The notes under the pieces: generated by a model
Seen by the model: the letters and a program-made list of their open reading frames with translations, nothing else
Told to the model about the DNA's origin: nothing
Databases searched by the model: none
Source of the DNA: an uncultured Ruminococcus sp.
GTDB taxonomy: Bacteria; Bacillota; Clostridia; Oscillospirales; CAG-272
DNA length: 5,805 nucleotides
Direction: 5' to 3'
NCBI GenBank assembly: GCA_902797495.1
Contig: CADBTH010000006.1
Coordinates: 1 to 5,805, forward strand
Translations under genes and position numbers: made by a program
Shown: in pieces, positions 1-4,744 of the stretch
How positions within the stretch are numbered: the first letter of the stretch is position 1
Layout of the letters: each line of letters opens with the position of its first letter

Positions 1-846
1 GTCGCAGCAGATATTGAATTTGCCGCTTCTGAAGAGAGGTATATACTGGTCTATCATGCTCTTTATCAGCTCGATGCTCTCCGGGTTGGAGACGTCTATC
101 GTGTGGTGGGCCATCTTTTCGAGCCAATAGATCTGCCAGGGGTGCCAGTCCTCGTACTCGCACAGGTGACGGTAGCGGTCGCTCTGAAGGAGTCTGTAGA
201 GGTGTCCGAACGTGGAGAGGGACGGCACGAGCTCGATGAAATGCTCGTAGCAGAACGTGTCGAGTTCGGTCATCTCGGCGGCGGTAAGGCACTCGTCCGC
301 GGTGATGATGCCCTCGAACTCACGGAACGCGAAAGCGTCCTCGACGTAGAGCTGAAGCTCGTTTATCTTGAAGAAGGAGAGCTCCGCCGCGATCTCTTTG
401 AGCTTGTCGAGAGTCGGGACTCTGCCCCTCGTTATATCGTGATAGAATCCGCGCTCCGGGAAGTCCGGACGGTCCTCGATCTCGCACGCGGGAATGACCT
501 TTCCGTATTCCTTTACGATCTGACGGAGTGTCTGCATCCCGTAGAACGCCGCCGCGGGGCTCTCGCCCTTTATATGTACGCCCTTGTCGCAAACGCTGAG
601 GGTATATCCTTCGCCCTTGCCGTCTTCAGCTTCGATGAATACGGACTTGACGCCGGGCGTCGGGTCGGAAAACACCGAGCAGAGCTTGACGCATCCGCCG
701 ACCGCCTTTTCGATATCGCTCTTCAGGTCGGTCGCCCTCGCGGGAAGTCTGCGATCCGATGGGTATCTGACCGCTATCGTGACGCCCGTCAGGTCGAGCG
801 AGCCGCTCTTTTCGGTGATTTTTTTCGGAACGGGAATTATTTTCAT
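1..846 (-). CDS. Glycoside hydrolase family 20 (beta-N-acetylhexosaminidase), N-terminal part, cut by left edge
   Basis: Reading right to left from ATG at 846-844, 282 codons stay open to the window edge. Residues 1-122 resemble the non-catalytic GH20b domain: a segment near 81-93 (YTLSVCDKGVHIKG) followed by AAAFYGMQTLRQIV (98-111). Residues about 123-282 begin the catalytic barrel: DRPDFPERGFYHDITRGR (125-142), then FFKINELQLYVEDAFAF (158-174). The last residues, FNICCD, match the strand that normally ends in the catalytic Asp-Glu pair, so the window stops at D282 and the acid/base Glu would be the next codon outside. The family removes terminal beta-linked GlcNAc or GalNAc by substrate-assisted catalysis. 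No signal peptide is seen, so a cytoplasmic enzyme acting on imported oligosaccharides is likely. A GAAGGAG ribosome site (859-853) lies 6 nt before the start. The family call is firm; exact substrate is unknown. Confidence 0.9.
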   Translation of the reverse strand, partial: MKIIPVPKKITEKSGSLDLTGVTIAVRYPSDRRLPARATDLKSDIEKAVGGCVKLCSVFSDPTPGVKSVFIEAEDGKGEGYTLSVCDKGVHIKGESPAAAFYGMQTLRQIVKEYGKVIPACEIEDRPDFPERGFYHDITRGRVPTLDKLKEIAAELSFFKINELQLYVEDAFAFREFEGIITADECLTAAEMTELDTFCYEHFIELVPSLSTFGHLYRLLQSDRYRHLCEYEDWHPWQIYWLEKMAHHTIDVSNPESIELIKSMIDQYIPLFRSGKFNICCD

Positions 847-883
847 ACTGTACTCCTTCGGGATAGTTTTTCATGTCGGTTTT

Positions 884-912
884 AGTATATCATGTTTTAT
901 TATGTTTTGCAA
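884..912 (-). promoter_or_regulatory. Sigma-A-type promoter for the GH20 gene
   Basis: On the minus strand, TTGCAA (912-907) is followed by a 17-nt spacer and TATACT (889-884). Transcription would begin near 877, giving a leader of about 30 nt before the ATG at 846. It is the only good match upstream of this gene, and the surrounding DNA is AT-rich. I see no clear operator. Confidence 0.7.
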
Positions 913-975
913 GCGTTTTGCGTAAAATGAGGGTGCGGCGCGCGCTCAAATATTCGCAGAACTTATCTATTTTCA

Positions 976-1004
976 TTGACAAAGCAAATTAATTAAAGTA
1001 TAAT
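976..1004 (+). promoter_or_regulatory. Perfect-consensus sigma-A promoter for the zinc-ribbon genes
   Basis: TTGACA (976-981), a 17-nt spacer and TATAAT (999-1004) match the sigma-A consensus at all twelve positions. Start of transcription is expected near 1011, leaving a leader of about 30 nt before the ATG at 1042. The spacer contains the 8-bp palindrome AATTAATT (987-994). This promoter diverges from the GH20 promoter, with about 60 bp between the two -35 boxes. Confidence 0.85.
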
Positions 1005-1041
1005 CATAATGTAATAATTTTTATTGATCGGGAGGCACTTT

Positions 1042-1995
1042 ATGGCATTTTTTGATGAAGCAGGAAGAAAAGCGAGAGAGATAGGGGCGGAGTACGAAAG
1101 ACAGACGGCCGCTCTCGAAGACGCTTATTCAGCTCTCGGCAAAGCATATTTTTTAAAGCACGAAAACGACGCGGAAAACGAATTCGTCGAGCATCTCGCG
1201 GCGATAACCGCCGCAAAACGCCGCGCGGAGATCTTCAAGGAGCTTCACGCACGCGCAAGAGGCGTCAGGATCTGCCCTCAGTGCGGGGTTGAGCTTATGG
1301 CGGGATCCGCGTTCTGCAACGTCTGCGGAGCTAAGCTCGGCGCGCTCGAGCCGCTCTCTGACGGCGAACATATCTATTGCGACAACTGCGCCTCGGCGAT
1401 GCCGATAGGCCAGAGATTCTGCTCGTCCTGCGGCGCTCTTCTGACTCCTCCCCCCGAGGGCGAAGGCCAGGCGGCGCCCGTCGGCAGCGTATGCAAAAAA
1501 TGCGGCGCTCCCCTTGCGGACGGACAGCTTTTCTGCACGGCCTGCGGTGAAAGAGTCGCGGACGCGCCCGCAGCCGAGGCTCCGGTCATCGAGGAGCCGG
1601 TAGTAGAAGCGCCGGTAGTTGAAGCTCCCGTTATCGAGGAGCCCGCGATCGAAGAGCCCGCAGTCGAGGCTCCGATCGTCGAAGAGCCTGCAGCAGAAGC
1701 TCCCGTTATCGAAGAGCCCGCAGCAGAAGCTCCCGTTATCGAAGAACCCGCAGTCGAGGCTCCGGTAATCGAAGAACCCGCGATCGAAGAGCCCGCCGCA
1801 GAGGAGAAACCCGCAAGGCTCTGCCCCAACTGCGGAAAAGAAGTTGCCGAGGGACTCAGATTCTGCACGTCCTGCGGGACGAAGATGATCGACGGCGAGG
1901 CGTTCCCCCGCGAAAAGATCTGCCCCGCCTGCGGCAAGGTCCTTCCCGCAAGCCTCAGATTCTGCACCGGCTGCGGAACGAATCTCGGTATATAA
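1042..1995 (+). CDS. Soluble multi-zinc-ribbon protein with Glu/Pro pentapeptide linker, function unknown
   Basis: 317 residues. ATG 1042 is chosen because GGGAGG (1030-1035) sits 6 nt upstream; an in-frame TTG at 1024 has no ribosome site at a usable distance. Residues 1-76 are charged and probably helical or coiled-coil, like the N-terminus of Bacillota proteins annotated only as zinc-ribbon domain-containing. Five ribbons follow, all C-x2-C-x10-C-x2-C: C78/81/92/95, C113/116/127/130, C151/154/165/168, C261/264/275/278 and C294/297/308/311. Each second half reads FCxxCG. Ribbons 3 and 4 are separated by fifteen tandem pentapeptides (179-253). No membrane segment or signal peptide is visible, so it is likely cytoplasmic. 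Such ribbons usually bind structural zinc and mediate protein or nucleic-acid contacts. The next gene carries the same ribbon and is probably co-transcribed. Specific role not recognised. Confidence 0.88.
   Translation: MAFFDEAGRKAREIGAEYERQTAALEDAYSALGKAYFLKHENDAENEFVEHLAAITAAKRRAEIFKELHARARGVRICPQCGVELMAGSAFCNVCGAKLGALEPLSDGEHIYCDNCASAMPIGQRFCSSCGALLTPPPEGEGQAAPVGSVCKKCGAPLADGQLFCTACGERVADAPAAEAPVIEEPVVEAPVVEAPVIEEPAIEEPAVEAPIVEEPAAEAPVIEEPAAEAPVIEEPAVEAPVIEEPAIEEPAAEEKPARLCPNCGKEVAEGLRFCTSCGTKMIDGEAFPREKICPACGKVLPASLRFCTGCGTNLGI
1576..1800 (+). repeat. Fifteen in-frame tandem 15-bp units coding E-[AE]-P-[VAI]-[VIA]
   Basis: The 225 bp divide exactly into fifteen 15-bp units coding pentapeptides such as EAPVI and EEPAA, without one break in register. 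Many units pair up into a 30-bp higher-order repeat (EAPVI-EEPAx). Copies 1681-1710 and 1711-1740 differ at a single base, which points to recent slippage or unequal exchange. The product is an acidic linker with Pro at every fifth residue, expected to be extended rather than globular. There are no unique spacers, so this is not a CRISPR array. Confidence 0.95.
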
Positions 1996-2003
1996 GCACA
2001 AGC

Positions 2004-2023
2004 TCCGCCGCTGCCGCGGCGGA
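2004..2023 (+). other. GC-rich hairpin between the two zinc-ribbon genes
   Basis: TCCGCCGC (2004-2011) pairs with GCGGCGGA (2016-2023), giving an 8-bp stem around the tetraloop TGCC (2012-2015). It starts 8 nt after the stop codon of the upstream gene and ends 14 nt before the AGGAGG site of the next. No T-run follows, so it is unlikely to be a full intrinsic terminator. It could stabilise the upstream mRNA 3' end, mark a processing site, or tune the ratio of the two products. Confidence 0.6.
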
Positions 2024-2049
2024 CCCGACACACGGTCAGGAGGCTGAAA

Positions 2050-3126
2050 ATGATCTGCGCCCGATGCGGCAAAAAAATACCGGAAGGCTCCGACTTCTGC
2101 CCCTTTTGCAATGACGATCTCGCTCCGGACGACGATTACGGCGTATACGACGAGTTCGACGGCGGCGAGCCCGGAGTCGCAGCGGCGGACGGAGCGTCTT
2201 ACGAGGATCGGGATGAGCCCGACGTCTTCGGCGGAAATAAAAAGGAGCGCGATCGGAAGATCGGCCGCGGCGCCGCCGCGGCGTGCGTCGTTCTGTCGGT
2301 GATAGCGTGTATCATCCTGACGGCGACCGCTTTGTCCGGCGTCGCAAGATACGTCGCCCGCGACCGGGTGATACGGCAAACCGTCGTAAAGATGGGCCCG
2401 GACGCTTATTCCGTGAATACGGGAGACAAGGAAGAGAGCTTCGCGTCTTTCCTCGGCGACGCGATCGAGGAGAACGGAAAGACTTACGGCTTCAAAAAGC
2501 GCGAGCTGAACTTGCTGATGAAGGACGACTCGGTGAGAGAGTATTTCGCCGATATCGTCGCAGACTACAAGAACGACCTTTTCAAGGGAGCGACCGAAGG
2601 CGCCGGAGGCGAGGCGACGGGAGAGTACGACTGCGGCGCGTTCGCCGACTGGATGTACGAAAACTCCGACGTCGTGAAGCGAATCACCGGCGTCGCCGTT
2701 GACGAGCGGGTGAGAGACCGTCTGAAGAGCGGCCTCGGCTCGAACGTTCTGAGCCTCGGGAGCGATTCGTTCAAAGAAGTCTTCGGGATCGACAGAGATA
2801 TCGCAACTTTTGCGGCTTCGGACGTTTTCTTCTATATCTGCGCCGTGCTCTCTGCGGGACTCTTTCTTCTGATATTTATAATATCCGACTTCAATTTCAG
2901 GTATTTTCTCTCCTGCGCGGGCGTCGTTTTGCTCGCCGCCGGGATCGCGCTGCTTCTCGTCTTCGGGTATATCATGATCGCCGGGTCGGGCTCGGGATTC
3001 TTGTCGTCCGTGATGACGTCGGCTTCCCTGATACCGTTCGTCACGGTGTGCGGAGCGGCGGTACTGCTCGGTGTCTTTCTCGAAGTGATCTATTACCTGA
3101 CCGGAAAGAAAAGGCGCTATCGGTAA
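2050..3126 (+). CDS. Membrane protein with N-terminal zinc ribbon and four predicted helices, function unknown
   Basis: 358 residues; ATG 2050 has AGGAGG (2038-2043) 6 nt upstream. One zinc ribbon, C3/C6/C17/C20, has the C-x2-C-x10-C-x2-C spacing found in the preceding gene. An acidic linker follows (about 21-60), then a basic stretch (KKERDRK, 64-70) and a first membrane helix (about 74-97). Residues 98-258 form a mostly hydrophilic domain, predicted outside by the positive-inside rule. Three more hydrophobic segments lie at about 259-279, 285-311 and 325-350, and the tail ends in KKRRYR, predicted inside. The ribbon would therefore face the cytoplasm. The layout suits a membrane sensor or scaffold, but I recognise no family for the external domain. 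It shares a likely transcript with the upstream gene, 54 nt away. No terminator is seen after its stop. Confidence 0.85.
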   Translation: MICARCGKKIPEGSDFCPFCNDDLAPDDDYGVYDEFDGGEPGVAAADGASYEDRDEPDVFGGNKKERDRKIGRGAAAACVVLSVIACIILTATALSGVARYVARDRVIRQTVVKMGPDAYSVNTGDKEESFASFLGDAIEENGKTYGFKKRELNLLMKDDSVREYFADIVADYKNDLFKGATEGAGGEATGEYDCGAFADWMYENSDVVKRITGVAVDERVRDRLKSGLGSNVLSLGSDSFKEVFGIDRDIATFAASDVFFYICAVLSAGLFLLIFIISDFNFRYFLSCAGVVLLAAGIALLLVFGYIMIAGSGSGFLSSVMTSASLIPFVTVCGAAVLLGVFLEVIYYLTGKKRRYR

Positions 3127-3135
3127 AAAAAGATA

Positions 3136-3164
3136 TTGACAACCGCGCTTTGCGGTGGTATACT
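3136..3164 (+). promoter_or_regulatory. Sigma-A promoter of the thiamine unit
   Basis: TTGACA (3136-3141), a 17-nt spacer and TATACT (3159-3164) make a strong promoter starting only 10 bp after the stop codon of the preceding gene. Transcription should begin near 3171, just before the TPP aptamer. The spacer holds an inverted repeat, ACCGC (3142-3146) and GCGGT (3152-3156), which is not followed by T and is not a terminator. Confidence 0.85.
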
Positions 3165-3176
3165 GTTTGCAACTGA

Positions 3177-3277
3177 ATACGGGGGTGCTGCACGAAAGTG
3201 ATGCTGAGACGCCGCGAGGCGAACCCCGGGGCGTATGCCCGAACCTGATACGGATAATACCGGCGTAGGTAAAGTAA
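3177..3277 (+). promoter_or_regulatory. TPP (thi-box) riboswitch aptamer
   Basis: The conserved blocks occur in order: GGGGGTGC (3181-3188), GCTGAGA (3203-3209, pyrimidine-binding), ACCCC (3223-3227), GAACCTGAT (3241-3249), GGATAATACC (3252-3261) and GCGTAGG (3263-3269). P2 pairs 3182-3186 with 3223-3227. P3 is capped by CAC-GAAA-GTG (3191-3200). P3a is CGCC-GCGA-GGCG (3210-3221). P5 is short (3251-3253 with 3260-3262). An additional hairpin, GGGC-GTAT-GCCC (3229-3240), lies between P2 and P4. P1 appears weak, with only TAC/GTA (3178-3180 with 3274-3276) clearly paired. It precedes a thiamine transporter and a thiamine pyrophosphokinase, exactly the expected targets. High TPP should lower expression through the terminator downstream. 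Confidence 0.96.
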
Positions 3278-3288
3278 CGACAATTTTT

Positions 3289-3318
3289 CGCGCACCGGAC
3301 GTCCGGTGCGCGTTTTTT
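3289..3318 (+). terminator. Intrinsic terminator of the TPP riboswitch expression platform
   Basis: CGCGCACCGG (3289-3298) pairs perfectly with CCGGTGCGCG (3303-3312) around loop ACGT, followed by six T (3313-3318). It sits between the aptamer and the thiT ribosome site (GGAGG, 3322-3326), so it would abort transcription before the genes. A competing fold exists: ACCGGCGT (3259-3266) can pair with 3299-3307 with one bulged T (3302), destroying the terminator. It would also stop read-through from the upstream zinc-ribbon genes, which have no terminator of their own. Confidence 0.93.
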
Positions 3319-3331
3319 CACGGAGGTATAT

Positions 3332-3991
3332 ATGAAAAATCAAAAGACAAAGAAGATCGTGACTTGCGCAGTCCTCATAGCGATGGGCACGGCGATATCG
3401 TTCGTGTGCGAGTTCATCCCGTTTCTCAATCTTCCGTTCGGAGGAACGATCACGGTAGCGTCTCTGCTTCCGCTCGTGCTGATAGGATATATGTTCGGTC
3501 CCGCGTGGGGATTCGGCTCGGCGTTTATATATTCGCTTCTTCAGATGATAGTCGGATTTAAGACCGTCGGCGCTCTCTTTACACCCACGAGCGACAGTTA
3601 CATGGGCATCGGCATCGCCTTCGGCGTCGTCCTGCTCGACTACGTCTGCGCTTTTACGTCCGTCGGTATCTCGTCCTTCTTCAGAGGGATAAAGAGCCCC
3701 GCGGCGGCTATAGCCGTCGGCAGCATCGTCGGACTTCTCGCCTGCTACTTCTTCCACTTCCTCTCCGGCGCGCTCTTCTACGGCGCGTGGGCAGAATGGT
3801 TCTTTACGGATACGATAGCGAAGGACTTCGCGATAAGCCGCGCTATCATGAAAAACTTCTCCGGCGCGGGTCTCGCGGCGATCTACTCCCTCGTTTACAA
3901 CGGTTGTTACATGATCCCCGAGATCGTTATCACGGCCGTGGTAGGCGCGGCGATCGCAAACGTCCCGATCATCAGAAAGAACAGAGCGTGA
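3332..3991 (+). CDS. thiT: Thiamine ECF transporter substrate-binding subunit ThiT
   Basis: 219 residues, almost entirely hydrophobic, consistent with the six-helix S-components of energy-coupling factor transporters. GGAGG (3322-3326) lies 5 nt before ATG 3332. Typical ThiT segments are NLPFGGTITVASLLPL (33-48), the FGPAWGFGSAFIYSLLQ region (55-71), LLDY (101-104), FFHFLSGALFYGAW (140-153) and YSLVYNG (185-191). From memory of the Lactococcus structure, thiamine contacts include an acidic-Tyr pair, a His, and a Tyr-x4-Asn pair; D103-Y104, H142 and Y185/N190 are plausible equivalents. The stretch between H142 and Y185 is about 20 residues longer than in that protein. ThiT binds thiamine in the membrane and needs the shared EcfA/EcfA'/EcfT module, which is absent here, as is usual for group II systems. 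Controlled by the TPP riboswitch and followed after 1 nt by the kinase gene. Confidence 0.95.
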   Translation: MKNQKTKKIVTCAVLIAMGTAISFVCEFIPFLNLPFGGTITVASLLPLVLIGYMFGPAWGFGSAFIYSLLQMIVGFKTVGALFTPTSDSYMGIGIAFGVVLLDYVCAFTSVGISSFFRGIKSPAAAIAVGSIVGLLACYFFHFLSGALFYGAWAEWFFTDTIAKDFAISRAIMKNFSGAGLAAIYSLVYNGCYMIPEIVITAVVGAAIANVPIIRKNRA

Positions 3992-3992
3992 C

Positions 3993-4625
3993 GTGGAAGC
4001 AGGCGCTTGTATAATCGTCTCTGCGGGCGACTTTCCCTCCCGTCTTCGGATAAATAAGGAGGAGGGAGATCTCGTAATTGCCGCGGACGCGGGGTATAAG
4101 GCTCTCGCGGACGCGGGTATCGCGCCCGACGTTTTCGTCGGCGACGGAGACTCGCTCGGGACGATCCCCGACTCGTGCGAGGCAGTAAAGCTCCCGGAGA
4201 TCAAGGATGACACGGACACCGTCGCGGCGGTGAAGCTCGGCTTCGACAGAGGCTATAAACTCTTCATACTTTACGGCGCGCTCGGCGGAAAGAGGTTTTC
4301 TCATTCGGTGGCAAACCTGCAGACCCTTTCGTATATAGACAGCCGCGGCGGGGTCGGGATGATATTCGACGATAACTGTACGGTGACCGTCTTATCGGGA
4401 GAGAATCACCCGAGGTTTCACATACGGGGCGACGACGGGTATTTTTCCCTTTTTGCGCTCGGCGCGGACGCCGAGGTCTCGATCAGCGGCGCGAAATACG
4501 AGTCGGACAGCGTCCGCCTCTCCCCCTCGTTCCCGCTCGGAGTGAGCAACGAGCCGCGCGGCGAGTGCTTTGTGACGGTGCATTCGGGGAAAGTTTTGCT
4601 GATTTGCGAAACCGGCACAGATTAA
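3993..4625 (+). CDS. thiN: Thiamine diphosphokinase (thiamine pyrophosphokinase)
   Basis: 210 residues, normal length for the family. It transfers a pyrophosphate from ATP to thiamine, giving TPP and AMP, in the cytoplasm. Visible motifs: AADAGY (30-35), PDVFVGDGDS (45-54, the metal-binding GDxDS), DDTDTVAAV (72-80), YGALGGKRFSH (94-104) with SVANLQTL (105-112), and the C-terminal SPSFPLGVSNEPRG (177-190) that closes the thiamine-binding beta domain. The start is GTG 3993, one base after the thiT stop. Only a poor purine-rich ribosome site precedes it and no in-frame start lies close upstream, so translational coupling to thiT is likely. The usual GGRxDH motif reads GGKRFSH here, with one extra residue and Ser103 in place of Asp. 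It completes uptake plus activation of thiamine, and its product closes the riboswitch. Confidence 0.94.
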   Translation: MEAGACIIVSAGDFPSRLRINKEEGDLVIAADAGYKALADAGIAPDVFVGDGDSLGTIPDSCEAVKLPEIKDDTDTVAAVKLGFDRGYKLFILYGALGGKRFSHSVANLQTLSYIDSRGGVGMIFDDNCTVTVLSGENHPRFHIRGDDGYFSLFALGADAEVSISGAKYESDSVRLSPSFPLGVSNEPRGECFVTVHSGKVLLICETGTD

Positions 4626-4659
4626 AATGATTAAGAAACCGTTAAATTTGCCTTCGGGG

Positions 4660-4687
4660 TTGACTTTGCAATTCTTTTTGATATAAT
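4660..4687 (+). promoter_or_regulatory. Sigma-A promoter for the Gfo/Idh/MocA gene
   Basis: TTGACT (4660-4665), a 16-nt spacer and TATAAT (4682-4687) lie 34 bp after the thiN stop codon. Expected transcription start is near 4694, giving a leader of about 50 nt. I find no intrinsic terminator between thiN and this promoter. Confidence 0.8.
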
Positions 4688-4708
4688 ATACGAGGTGCGG
4701 TCGATCAG

Positions 4709-4733
4709 GTGACATGAGAACGTCGGTCTCACC
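4709..4733 (+). promoter_or_regulatory. Leader hairpin abutting the ribosome site of the oxidoreductase gene
   Basis: GGTGA (4709-4713) can pair with TCACC (4729-4733); alternatively TGAGA (4715-4719) pairs with TCTCA (4727-4731) around a 7-nt loop. Either fold ends at or just before the GGAGG site (4734-4738). The two folds compete for the same bases. It matches no riboswitch class I know, and may be a simple leader structure with little regulatory role. Confidence 0.35.
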
Positions 4734-4744
4734 GGAGGTGTACA

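Noticed and set aside
103..885. Plus-strand open frame of 260 codons at the left end
   Set aside because: It is antisense to the GH20 gene, which has clear family motifs, a ribosome site and a promoter.
1024..1041. TTG start six codons upstream for the first zinc-ribbon gene
   Set aside because: The ribosome site GGGAGG lies inside this stretch and is correctly spaced for ATG 1042 instead.
1576..1800. Regular repeats resembling a CRISPR or intergenic repeat array
   Set aside because: The units are contiguous, contain no unique spacers, keep the reading frame and code a clean pentapeptide.
2004..2023. Intrinsic terminator after the first zinc-ribbon gene
   Set aside because: The stem is good but no T-run follows, and the next gene has no promoter of its own.
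1374..2111. Minus-strand open frame of 245 codons with Ser/Thr/Gly/Ala repeats
   Set aside because: The repeats are the reverse-strand reading of the Glu/Pro repeat; there is no independent support for expression.
1153..3321. Minus-strand open frame of 722 codons across both zinc-ribbon genes, the thiamine promoter and the riboswitch
   Set aside because: It lies antisense to well-supported genes with ribosome sites and zinc-ribbon motifs, crosses a riboswitch and terminator, and shows low-complexity translation. Third-position G/C bias on the plus strand removes stops from this frame.
3041..4219. Minus-strand open frame of 392 codons over the riboswitch, thiT and thiN
   Set aside because: Antisense to recognisable ThiT and ThiN genes and to the aptamer; no domain recognised.
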